A stretch of 42,664 nucleotides of DNA from CAYVUI01 sp964454745 (GTDB lineage Bacteria > Planctomycetota > Phycisphaerae > Sedimentisphaerales > Anaerohalosphaeraceae): the NCBI GenBank assembly GCA_964454745.1, contig CAYVUI010000025.1, positions 1 through 42,664 of the forward strand, in the 5' to 3' direction. Both the position numbers and the translations under genes were made by a program. Positions 1-9,000 of this stretch are shown here, one piece after another. The notes below the pieces were generated by a model that made no database searches, was not told the DNA's origin, and saw only the letters and a list, made by a program, of their open reading frames with translations. Every line of letters starts with the position of its first letter. The stretch's first letter is position 1.

Positions 1-54
1 AACGATATTGCCGTCATAGACTTTCTTAACTTTCTCCAGAATTACCTGAGCCAT
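1..54 (-). CDS. Sugar ABC transporter ATPase, N-terminal fragment (MalK/UgpC/MsmK type)
   Basis: Only the first 18 codons lie in the window; the gene runs off the left edge. The peptide MAQVILEKVKKVYDGNIV is the typical N-terminus of the MalK/UgpC/MsmK ATPase, which energises CUT1 sugar importers. The start at 54 has an AGGAA Shine-Dalgarno about 6 bases upstream; an in-frame ATG at 81 has none. The gene follows the two permeases of the same importer with only a short spacer, so it probably supplies their ATPase inside the same operon. Walker motifs lie outside the window, so the call rests on the N-terminal pattern and the neighbours. Confidence 0.75.
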   Translation of the reverse strand, partial: MAQVILEKVKKVYDGNIV

Positions 55-81
55 TGCAAATTCCTGTACAAGAAATATCAT

Positions 82-246
82 TTACCATTTTTTAATCCCG
101 TTTTTTGGAGGATTGGGTGAGATTGATGCAAATGTAACCACAAGCCTGACGATGTTCCCATTTTGAATCAAGACATTCGCCCACTCTTTCGCATCGCCTG
201 TATCAGGCTTATACTGAATAGTAAGTAGAGGGATATTTGTCCTCAT
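82..246 (-). CDS. Small ORF of 54 codons between permease and ATPase genes
   Basis: An ATG at 246 opens a 54-codon frame that ends in TAA at 82-84, immediately followed by the in-frame ATG (79-81) upstream of the ATPase start. An AGAGG-like sequence lies just before it. The product begins MRTNIPLLTIQYKPDTGDAK, is mostly polar and has no signal peptide, membrane segment or motif I recognise. It could be a genuine small transporter-operon protein, the degraded tail of a former gene, or chance. A 14-codon frame directly upstream (about 247-291) is too short to judge. No function is proposed. Confidence 0.25.
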   Translation of the reverse strand: MRTNIPLLTIQYKPDTGDAKEWANVLIQNGNIVRLVVTFASISPNPPKNGIKKW

Positions 247-292
247 TTATACTGCCTCTACGAAAATTTCTAAACGACACCGCTTCATCATA

Positions 293-1138
293 TCATCCTT
301 TCAGCGCTCCTGAACTCAAGCCTTTTACGAAGAGTTTCATGGAAAAAAGAAATATAATAATCAGGGGGATTGAAGAAATCGCATAAGACGCCATCATGGG
401 TCCCCAGTCCTTGACATAAGCCCCTTCAAGCTGATACAGTTTCACTGCAATTGGAAGCTTCCATTCATCGCGCAGGACGACCAGTGGAAGGACAAAACTA
501 TTCCACTCCGCGATAAATCTTAAAATAGCAAGGGTCGATAAAATAGAACCACTCATCGGAATCACGATATTAATAATCTGACTGATATGCCCGGCCCCAT
601 CCAGCTGGGCCGCTTCGAAGAGGTCATCGGGAATCTCTGAAATAAAATTGCGTAATACATAGATCGTAATCACCTGCCCGGTTGCGGCACCACACATAAT
701 TAACGAAGAGAGCGTATTGAGCAGATTCATTTTTTTCAAAAGGGAAAAAAGCGGGATCAGATTGGCAATACTGGGCATCAACATGAGTACAATAAATAAT
801 GACCAGAGCAGATTCGAGCCCGGCATCCGGTATCTTGCAAAAAAATAAGAAGCTCCCAGGGCAAGTATCATCGTAAGCAGTGTTCCGTAAATACAAATAA
901 AGAAGGAATTCCCGATGGAACCCCCGATCGTTTCCCAGCCTGCGATCCAGTTCTCAAAATGAAGTGGAAAGGTCGGCAGCCATGGCTGATTAAAAAACTG
1001 CTTATTGGACTTCAAGCTGATATTCAAAATCATATACAATGGAAAAAACGAAAAGAACATGATCAGCCATATGAACAGGTGTTTGGGCAGTTCCTGTCGA
1101 AGATATCTTTTTTTCAGTGTTATGTTTTGTGCCGGCAT
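293..1138 (-). CDS. Carbohydrate ABC transporter permease, MalG family
   Basis: This 281-residue inner-membrane protein is the second permease of a CUT1-type sugar importer. Six hydrophobic segments are visible, at about residues 22-42, 78-100, 108-134, 143-165, 190-212 and 247-270. The cytoplasmic EAA loop that docks to the ATPase is at residues 175-194 (EAAQLDGAGHISQIINIVIP). Length and topology fit MalG-family proteins. The gene starts 6 bases after the MalF-type permease ends and is followed by the ATPase, giving the usual binding protein-permease-permease-ATPase order. The transported sugar is unknown; the neighbouring hydrolases suggest an oligosaccharide released by secreted enzymes of the locus. 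Confidence 0.9.
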   Translation of the reverse strand: MPAQNITLKKRYLRQELPKHLFIWLIMFFSFFPLYMILNISLKSNKQFFNQPWLPTFPLHFENWIAGWETIGGSIGNSFFICIYGTLLTMILALGASYFFARYRMPGSNLLWSLFIVLMLMPSIANLIPLFSLLKKMNLLNTLSSLIMCGAATGQVITIYVLRNFISEIPDDLFEAAQLDGAGHISQIINIVIPMSGSILSTLAILRFIAEWNSFVLPLVVLRDEWKLPIAVKLYQLEGAYVKDWGPMMASYAISSIPLIIIFLFSMKLFVKGLSSGALKG

Positions 1139-1144
1139 TAGAGT

Positions 1145-2089
1145 TTACCTGTTACTTTTGAGTATTTTGTTGTTGATCAGGGTCAGGACGAGTATAACGA
1201 GAAAAATCAGGAGTCCGACGGCACAGGCATACCCCGCTTCCTGGTCTACAAAAGCCTTCCTGAACATGTATAACCCCGGGACCATACCTGCACCTCCGGG
1301 GCCCCCGGTATTTCCGAGAAGAACGAGGACAAGACCGTACCCTCTCATTGTATTTATGATCATAAGCACGAGATTAATTTTGACCTGGCCGAGTATGAGA
1401 GGCAGTTCAATCGATGTGAATTTCCTGAACCATCCCACACCATCTATTTCACAGGCATCATAGACATCTTTGCCGATATTCGATAAACCTGCCAGATAGA
1501 TCAACACCCCGACAACCCCGACCCAGGGGAAACCCCAGAGTATTAACGAAGGGATGACGAGTTCCTTTTGACTTAACCAGGCAGGATCAACGCCCTCCAG
1601 GAATATTTCCCATCCAAAAGTATTGTCCAGGAAATGGAGAAGAGACATCAGGCCCGTAAAGCGGAGCACTTTGTTGAGGATCCCGAAGGTCGGATCGAAA
1701 AAGTATTTCCATATTAAAAGCCAGACAATCCCGGGAATAATCATGGGGATCACAAACAAGACTCGATAAGCATAGGCCCATTTTTGACTTCTTAGCCTGT
1801 GGATGACGACCGCAGTAATGATCGAGGGGATCATTTTGAAGAAGTTCGAGAAGATCAGGATAAAAACAACGATAAATGCATGACCAAGAACCGGGTCCGT
1901 AAAAGCCCGCAAATAGTTTTTCAAACCAACAAATATTTTAATGTCTCCCCCGTCCCAGTTGAAAAAGGAATGATAGATGGCACTCCAGGCGGGAAAATAG
2001 GAAAATGTTACTAAAAAGAGGACACTTGGCAAAACCAGGAGATATAATTGCCAGTAGCTTTTCAGGTTTTTCAGTTTAATCTGCTTCAT
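1145..2089 (-). CDS. Sugar ABC transporter permease, MalF family
   Basis: First permease of the importer, about 314 residues. It has an N-terminal membrane segment (SYWQLYLLVLPSVLFLVTFS) and further segments near residues 70-95, 108-130, 180-205 and the C-terminus. The EAA-type loop DACEIDGVGWFRKF is near residue 212. The open frame can start four codons earlier at a TTG (2101) directly abutting the stop of the binding-protein gene. The ATG at 2089 is chosen because neither start has a clear Shine-Dalgarno and ATG is the stronger codon. The gene is packed without a gap behind the binding protein, so translational coupling is likely. Confidence 0.88.
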   Translation of the reverse strand: MKQIKLKNLKSYWQLYLLVLPSVLFLVTFSYFPAWSAIYHSFFNWDGGDIKIFVGLKNYLRAFTDPVLGHAFIVVFILIFSNFFKMIPSIITAVVIHRLRSQKWAYAYRVLFVIPMIIPGIVWLLIWKYFFDPTFGILNKVLRFTGLMSLLHFLDNTFGWEIFLEGVDPAWLSQKELVIPSLILWGFPWVGVVGVLIYLAGLSNIGKDVYDACEIDGVGWFRKFTSIELPLILGQVKINLVLMIINTMRGYGLVLVLLGNTGGPGGAGMVPGLYMFRKAFVDQEAGYACAVGLLIFLVILVLTLINNKILKSNR

Positions 2090-2101
2090 CAATACTCGCA
2101 A

Positions 2102-3754
2102 TCAAGGAAAGGTATAGCTGCCCTGCTGCAAATGATACCAAGTATATCTTCTTGCATCAATGGAATGCTGCATTACATTAAGGACTTCTACGGATAGCTG
2201 GTAAGGTGAACAACTGCCGACAAGCCCTCCTACATTAACATCTCCGGCTTCTTCAAAAAGCATTTTTGACTGTTCAACCGCGATGTTGTAACGAGACCTG
2301 ACAAGCATTCTCTGGTAGGTTTTATCGAGCATGACAAAATCTTCTTTGCCCCGTGTGAGCCATATTTTTTCAAGGTTTTGAGCAAAGGTTTCATATTCGA
2401 TTTCCCCGGTAAGGTATCTTGGAAATTCCTGTCGGAACCATAAAGAGACCTGGGGCAGATTGCTCTCGAACGGCATTATCCTTGCCCCGGCACCGACAGG
2501 ATGCGGTTCAAATTCGGCGACGAGGGGAAGCGGCTTTGCCCCTTTGATGGGGGGATACCAATAAACAAGCTGGTTAAACAATTCATTGAATTTTTGTGAA
2601 GTGCAGAACATCATAAAATCAATTGCCTGTTCGGGATTCGGACTGTTTTGTGAGATCGAGAAATGAATGGTCGGAACCTGGGACTCTGACATTTGGGTTT
2701 CAACGAAATCCCCATAGAGCGGGTGGTCTTTGCACGGCAGAGGAAAATCAAAGACGCCAATTTCAAAGTCCGCCGAATCCGCGTAAACTTTGGCATCACG
2801 AACATTTCCAACGATCATAGCAGCATTTTGCTGAATGAAAAGAAATCTTGCCTGTGCGGAATCGCTGGAAATGAATCCAGGCTGACTGAAGCTTAATATA
2901 TTCCGGACAACTTCAAAGGCCGCTTTAATCTTTTCATGTTGAAACGTAAATGTATTGGTATAGAGACCGTAGAGCGTGCATTCCGTTCGAGCGCTTGCCC
3001 AATAGCAGGCGTCATATTTGTCAACAATACCGTCGGCGAGTGCACCGTAGTATCGGTACAATATGGTGTAAATGCTCGTATCATCCACGGCAAGGGGGAA
3101 GAGTCTTTCCTGATGGGTGTCGGCATATTGATTGATCCGCTCGCAAATGTTGATAAAATCAGAGTAGTTTTCCGGGGGAAGGCCAGAGCCTGTAATCCTT
3201 CTCAGAAGGCTCTTATTGTAGTAGATCCTGATGGTTTCGACGGTAAGAGGAATCGTGTAGTATTCCGTAAGATGGTCCCAGTATCCGCTTTTCATATTGT
3301 CCAGATAGGTTTGTCGCCATTGAATTCCCTCAAGAGGCGTGTTTTTATTGTAAGGATTGGTTCTATTGACGTAGCTGGACAGGGGGACCATGTACCGGGA
3401 AGCCAGAGACTGCCATGTCTGGGTGTAATAGCCCCCCATTTGTACGATATCGGGAACGGTTTTGCCCAGGCATTGAGTTGTTATCCATTGCTGATAGGCC
3501 TTTTCAGCGATCAGGAGGGGCTCAATTTTTACGCCGGGATTTCGTTTTTCATATTCATCGGCAATTACTTGAAAAGCTTTTTGGACATTTTTATCAGTCA
3601 CTTTATGGGCAATTCGAATGACAATGGAATTTCCATCTTCGGTGCGGTGCCTGAGGAAGGTGTTGTAGGCAACCCATGCTGAAGAGGCGATCAACATTGC
3701 GAGCAAAACGAAAACAGCGAGTCTTTTCTTCAGGTAGATCCACAAGTCATTCAT
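2102..3754 (-). CDS. Membrane-anchored extracellular solute-binding protein (sugar ABC transporter)
   Basis: A 550-residue family-1 type sugar-binding protein. Residues 11-32 form an uncleaved-looking hydrophobic anchor (LAVFVLLAMLIASSAWVAY) without a lipobox. The binding fold follows, with VIRIAHKVTDKN near residue 45, VKIEPLLI near 75 and PDIVQMGG near 100. It is about 100 residues longer than common sugar-binding proteins, with an extra C-terminal helical tail. The ATG overlaps the end of the upstream TPR gene by 8 bases and has GGAGA just before it, so translation is probably coupled. It should capture an oligosaccharide and deliver it to the two downstream permeases. Ligand identity cannot be read from the sequence. 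Confidence 0.85.
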   Translation of the reverse strand: MNDLWIYLKKRLAVFVLLAMLIASSAWVAYNTFLRHRTEDGNSIVIRIAHKVTDKNVQKAFQVIADEYEKRNPGVKIEPLLIAEKAYQQWITTQCLGKTVPDIVQMGGYYTQTWQSLASRYMVPLSSYVNRTNPYNKNTPLEGIQWRQTYLDNMKSGYWDHLTEYYTIPLTVETIRIYYNKSLLRRITGSGLPPENYSDFINICERINQYADTHQERLFPLAVDDTSIYTILYRYYGALADGIVDKYDACYWASARTECTLYGLYTNTFTFQHEKIKAAFEVVRNILSFSQPGFISSDSAQARFLFIQQNAAMIVGNVRDAKVYADSADFEIGVFDFPLPCKDHPLYGDFVETQMSESQVPTIHFSISQNSPNPEQAIDFMMFCTSQKFNELFNQLVYWYPPIKGAKPLPLVAEFEPHPVGAGARIMPFESNLPQVSLWFRQEFPRYLTGEIEYETFAQNLEKIWLTRGKEDFVMLDKTYQRMLVRSRYNIAVEQSKMLFEEAGDVNVGGLVGSCSPYQLSVEVLNVMQHSIDARRYTWYHLQQGSYTFP

Positions 3755-4658
3755 TGATTTCTCCCTGAGTTTTTATTTTTTTTCGCATCAGATCGATTTT
3801 ATTTTGGGCAGGGTAAGTAAGATAGTCCCTCGGGCAATCGACAGGTATTCTTTCATACCATGGTAATGCCTTGTCATATTCCCCGAATTGAATACTATAG
3901 ATTTGGCCAAGGCCCCAGTAGACCATCGCCCATCGTTTTGGATTGCAGGTTTTCAGCTCACCAAGCCTGAGGCTGTGAGGAAGAGCCTTTTGGTAATTTC
4001 TTTCCACCTCCTGGTACCAGTAACTGAGCCGAAAGAGCATACTGGTTACGAGTGCGTTGTCCGGGTTTTGGGCGAGATACTTTTCGAGTGTTTCAAGTCC
4101 TAACTGGACAATTTGTGGATCATTTTCGGCAAAATAGGTCGCTGCAAGTGAGAGGACGGCTTCGTCGCAGGCAGCAGAATCGTAATGATCCGTAAGGATA
4201 TCTTGATATAACTCTCTTGCCTTTGTCACAGCTTCAGGATCATTTGCATTTTGCAGTTGGGCGATCCTGAGCATGGCCCAGGGAACAACTCGATGCCCGG
4301 AGAAATCCGTCATGATCCTGTGAAAATAATTCTGTGCCTGTTGAGGTTGTGAGGGCGAAGAAAACTGATAAACATTGGCCAGGCCAAATAAAGCCTGCAC
4401 TTTTTGATCGCGGTTGGCGTTTGGATCTTCAAGTACTTTTGTAAACCGCTTTATCGCATTGGGCACATTGCCCACTCTTGATAGTTTCCAGGCTTGGGAC
4501 AGGATTTGACTTTGCTGATCCTGGATTTCAGTTCCAGGGGTAGCTGTGACGTTGTTTGAGGAAAAAGATTGTTTTTTCTTCGCATCGATACAGATGCCGG
4601 CAATGATCAGTGAGAGAATCACCAGTGAGAGAATAAGTTTTGTTTTTATTTTTTGCAT
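3747..4658 (-). CDS. Membrane-anchored TPR-repeat protein in sugar-transport operon
   Basis: A 303-residue protein with an N-terminal hydrophobic segment (KLILSLVILSLIIAGICI) followed by TPR/Sel1-like helical repeats: the FTKVLEDPN region near 70, AQNYFHRIMTDF near 125, ARELYQDILTDHYDSA near 160, LETLEKYLAQNPDNA near 205 and DKALPWYERIPVDCP near 265. It is a periplasmic, membrane-tethered scaffold by appearance. Its position between the BNR enzyme and the binding protein, with an 8-base overlap into the latter, suggests it is made with, and may organise, the transporter. TPR proteins of this kind are not a standard part of CUT1 operons. The Shine-Dalgarno is weak. Confidence 0.75.
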   Translation of the reverse strand: MQKIKTKLILSLVILSLIIAGICIDAKKKQSFSSNNVTATPGTEIQDQQSQILSQAWKLSRVGNVPNAIKRFTKVLEDPNANRDQKVQALFGLANVYQFSSPSQPQQAQNYFHRIMTDFSGHRVVPWAMLRIAQLQNANDPEAVTKARELYQDILTDHYDSAACDEAVLSLAATYFAENDPQIVQLGLETLEKYLAQNPDNALVTSMLFRLSYWYQEVERNYQKALPHSLRLGELKTCNPKRWAMVYWGLGQIYSIQFGEYDKALPWYERIPVDCPRDYLTYPAQNKIDLMRKKIKTQGEINE

Positions 4659-4683
4659 CTATCTGCAACAGAAATCTAATATT

Positions 4684-5967
4684 TTACTCAACCAGTTCCG
4701 CAGGGAGGTGTTTTCCAAGCAGGAAGTATTTTCTGTCAGGATACCACAAGGTGGTCCGACCTTTCCACTGGGTGAGACTGGTATAGGTTGCAACTTCACA
4801 TGTCCCTTTCGGGCCGACAGTGACCCCATCTGTATCGAGGATCTGTTTGGGTTCGCTAAACCAGATCGGCTGGCAGGCGTCTGGCATGTACGCACCGATA
4901 CTGATGAAAGCGGGCCGTCGATTGTATAAGGCGTCGCCGGGGCCGTATTGGCCCAGATTACCATTATTATTATGATACAAGAGTAAGAATTTGCCATTGT
5001 TGAGGGTATAGACAGGGCAAGGTGCGATGGGCTGCTTTACAAGGCGGCCATCGTCTTTATTTCTTAAGGGTTCAGGTTGACGCCAGGTATGTCCGTTGTC
5101 CTTTGAGACACTATAGTATATAAACCCTGTAAATGTTCTCATTACACAAAACAATCTTCCGTCAGGGAGCAAGACACAGCTGGGTTCCTGTGCGACAGAA
5201 ATGTCATCACTTCCGGGATAATTTACTTCCAGGCCTGTGATGTCATCGGGAAGGAATGTAATTTTTAAGTCTTTGGGGTCAGGGGAATCATCAATATTCT
5301 CAAAACGCATGAATTTTGATCGGCTGTCCCTGCTGTACCAGCCGGCAATCTGTTTGTTGAAAACCTCAGGGCTGGTCCATTGCGTATAACCAAGGAAGAT
5401 TCTGCCGTTTTGATCCCGAATAGGCAGCTGCCACGCGATCCAGTTCTTAGGAAGCAGCGGGTCCGGGTGATCGTAGCGGTCTCTGGGCATATCAATCTCC
5501 CCGCCGTCCTGCCAGGTGTTACCGTCATCATCGGAAAAGACACATCCCATATTTCCGGTTGTGGATCGATTCATATCGGATCGAATATCTTCCTTGAGGT
5601 AAATGCAGTAGATTCTCCCCCTGGCATTGACCATCGGCACAGCCCAGCTCGCCTGAAGCAGTTGTCCATTTTGATGCCTGTGAGGGATGATCGTTTTGGG
5701 TTTTTGCCAATTCTCACCGTCGCTGCTTCTTGCCATTACAATTTTATTATCGCCATGCCCCTCACATGAACTCTGGGTCCAGACAGCCAGCAGGGATTCA
5801 CTTTTGGGTGCTTTGAATACCAGAAAATGCTCATTATCGGTATCATTCCTGCCGGAAGGACAGTAAACGATGACATCCGGCCTGGTACGCTTACTTTCCG
5901 TATCTGATATAGATTTTGAAAATTCCCATTTCTCGGAACGGGTCCTTTCCGATATTGTTTTGTCCAT
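4684..5967 (-). CDS. Sialidase-family (BNR/Asp-box) protein, probably cytoplasmic glycosidase
   Basis: About 427 residues forming a sialidase-like beta-propeller. Three Asp-box motifs of the S-x-D-x-G-x-x-W type are visible: ARSSDGENW, CVFSDDDGNTW and YSVSKDNGHTW. The open frame extends upstream to 6054, but that would overlap the preceding gene. The ATG at 5967 has AGAAAGG about 8 bases upstream and leaves a 37-base spacer, so it is preferred. With this start there is no signal peptide, which places the protein in the cytoplasm beside the GH4 enzyme. The family includes exo-alpha-sialidases and other exo-acting glycosidases; true sialidase activity is unproven. Confidence 0.75.
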   Translation of the reverse strand: MDKTISERTRSEKWEFSKSISDTESKRTRPDVIVYCPSGRNDTDNEHFLVFKAPKSESLLAVWTQSSCEGHGDNKIVMARSSDGENWQKPKTIIPHRHQNGQLLQASWAVPMVNARGRIYCIYLKEDIRSDMNRSTTGNMGCVFSDDDGNTWQDGGEIDMPRDRYDHPDPLLPKNWIAWQLPIRDQNGRIFLGYTQWTSPEVFNKQIAGWYSRDSRSKFMRFENIDDSPDPKDLKITFLPDDITGLEVNYPGSDDISVAQEPSCVLLPDGRLFCVMRTFTGFIYYSVSKDNGHTWRQPEPLRNKDDGRLVKQPIAPCPVYTLNNGKFLLLYHNNNGNLGQYGPGDALYNRRPAFISIGAYMPDACQPIWFSEPKQILDTDGVTVGPKGTCEVATYTSLTQWKGRTTLWYPDRKYFLLGKHLPAELVE

Positions 5968-6004
5968 CTTCGATACCTTTCTATGCCGCAAGGGCTTTTG
6001 AATC

Positions 6005-9000
6005 TCACTTTTCCCGGCTGGAAGAGACAACAATGTTTTCCAAAGGCTTGTCATCCCTCGATGACAATGCCAGCCAGAAGGACCAATCAGAGCCCCAATA
6101 ATTCGAGCATTTCACGATAATCTCATTCCAGCCGTTTTCAAGTGCTATTTTGTATTTTATTTCTTTTCCGAGCAGGCCGGCTGCCAGGTCATCCGAATAG
6201 ATTTCTTTTCCATTTAGATTAATTGTTCCCAGTTGACTGAAACTTCCATGAAGATAGACATCCTGTTGAGCGTCACTGCGTATGTATGTTTTTGCATAGG
6301 CTATCGACCTGTGAATCTCGCTGAAAATGTTATGCAAAGCCACAAGTGGGAATCCATTTGACGTATTTTTCCAAAAGGTCCATTTTGATACGGCCTCGCT
6401 ATCGATGCCTTCATTCATTTGCTCGCAGCTTTCATCATCAAACGGACCGGCGATCATCCAGTCTTTTATCGCGGTTTCCTGAAGCAATTGATTCTTTTCA
6501 TAATACCTTTGTGCCTGGGCGGTCAGTTTTTCTTTCGCTTTTTGTATCATCACCCCGTTCACAAGCCATTGTATCCTGTTTGCATATAAAGGCCCGATGT
6601 TTTTTCCATAAAACTCTAACAGCAGTGAACCATCTGTAACTTCAATTTCAAATGCCTTATGATCGAAGTAACCCGAAGTGAGTGTGTCTCCCACAGCTTT
6701 GAGTTGGCCGTTTGCCTTTACAAATGTCATTGAAGTCCGGCCTTCATTGTGAGTGCCAACCGCTTGAAATACACCGTGATTTCCCGTAATCACCGTGACA
6801 AAGTATTTCCCGTTTTCCAGATCGACCTGGAACTGACCGGTGTAGGTTTCCGGTTCGGCTTTTTCGTATCGAACTTCCGGACCCGTATTCTGAATAAAAT
6901 CATCATGAACTCCGTCGATCAGGTCATAGCTGACCGTCTTGATGGGGCCTTTTGCAAGCCAGCCAAATCCCTGCTCTTTTGAATACAGGGTCTGCGGAGT
7001 CACGGTCTGCCACCCCCTGGGTGAAGAATCGCTGCCAAAATCAAACTTGTAAGCCGCATTGACTTGATAAGGTTGTTTTCTCACTTCTTTCTGGTATTTT
7101 TCTATTTGTTCCGAAGAATCGTTCAATGCAGATGCAAGTTTCTCTGCCATTTGCCTTAAACGCCATGTCAATAAACCGTAGTGCCCGACTTTGACATCTC
7201 CCTGTATTTCTGCCAGCAGCTTTTCTGCTTCTTTAATCAGCTTTTCATCTTTCTTTTCCGCACCCCTGCACCGTTGGGAGATCTTGAGCCTTTCGAGAGA
7301 TTTTCTTGCCTTAGCGGCGGCAAAACGGGCTTCGAGCTCATCTTCTGACGCAAGGACCACAATTCCAAATACCGCCAGGTGCGGGACTTTAATCTCCCAG
7401 CAATTCCCCACCTTCTTTATCGGCATTTGCAGCGGTTCGGAAATATCTTTGCTGGTAAAGTCATTGAAATAGTAATACGCTTTTTTGTAATTCGCCCTGC
7501 CCTGTTTCCGGATCCGTATTGTGAAATTTTGTACGGTATTCATCGTATCCTTTTTCAGGTCCACATCATAGTTGACCATTTGGATGGATGTCATGTCACC
7601 GCCGCCGTGTTTCCAGACATTGAGCCAAACTGTTTTGGGCAGATTGGTTTCGATCAGAGCAGGGCTGTTCGCAGATATAGCTTCTATCAATGCCTCATCT
7701 GAAGCCAGGTTTCGAATACCGACATCAATAAACTGCCCCCAGGTGGGGTGTTCGCGGCTTTGTGTACAATGAACCGCAATTGTATTCTTTCCGCTTGTAA
7801 GCATCGCTTTTGCTTGTTCGCTCATTGCAAGGTACTGGTACGCCTCAAAATTGAACCCCCTGCCGCCTCTCTGTGCGGCCGGCACACCATTGATATATAC
7901 CTCGACATCCCACCAGTGCTGCAAATACAGGATGGGATTTTGCGGCATCTCCTTTAAAGTAAATTCACACCGCATCCATATCCCTTCTGCGTCCCACTGG
8001 GTTTGCGGATCCGTTCCCCGAATATCCCGGCTGCCGAAAGGAGCCTCGCCCGTCTGCCAGCTAGAAGCGTCAAAACCGGGATGATACCATTTCTCCGAAG
8101 GTTTAGTAAATGTATAATGCCAGCTTCGGGGCTTGATTTTAGATGCGGGAAGAATGTCTTCTCCGTAGGTCAGTGCGAAAGTTTGTTTTGGATCGAAAGT
8201 CTTTACGCTGCCAGCTCCCGCATCCCCATGCAACTTGGAAAAAGCCCTGTCCCGCCTGGCTTCCAGCTCTTCATTGTAAATTCCCGCAGGGCCCAGTAAT
8301 ACCAGGCGGCCGCCCTTTCGTACCCACAAAGCAAGCTTTTGTTCATTCTTGACTGACAAACAATCCACATAGGGCAGAATGATCGTGTTGTAATTATCAA
8401 TCCTGTCAAAAAAGTAAGTGTCATCAAAAACATCTTTATGCCCCAGGAGCATTACTTCGTAGGGAATATGATTGTCTTCAAGGATTCTTGCTGTCGCACT
8501 GAAGGTATCTTTATGGGGAGTTTCGGTTTTCAAAGACTGAAACGTCCGCCAGAAAGTGGACGGAAATGAATAAACCAGGGCGACTTTTGCGACCGAAGAC
8601 CTGTCCGTGAATAAGGCCCGGTTGCGGCTGGCAAACAAAGCATGCCGGCTGTTGGTTTCGTAAAACGGCCGGTCCCAACCCGGCGTCTTCATCAGATATT
8701 GAAATTCCGTCGCAGCCCATGTCTGGCACAAGACCCCGCCGTTGGCCAGGGCTTCGGAGCATGTGATCGCAGTGGGCAGACGTTTCTTTCCGGGATCGTC
8801 GTAAATCGACTTGTGCCCGCCTTGATACTGTACCGTGATAACCGGTTTTTCGTTATAGCTTGCCGCCCGGCCGGTCTTGTATAAAAGTGCGGACCATGCC
8901 TGCCTGTCATCACGGAAACAGGGCTGCATGTCCGTGGATTCTTCCGACCAGACAAGATCGACCTGGCTGGCCATGATCGTTGGAAAAGTACGAATGCCAC

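Noticed and set aside
2936..3682. A 248-codon open frame on the plus strand inside the solute-binding protein gene
   Set aside because: It lies entirely antisense to a gene with clear family features, has no ribosome-binding site of note and no recognisable domain.
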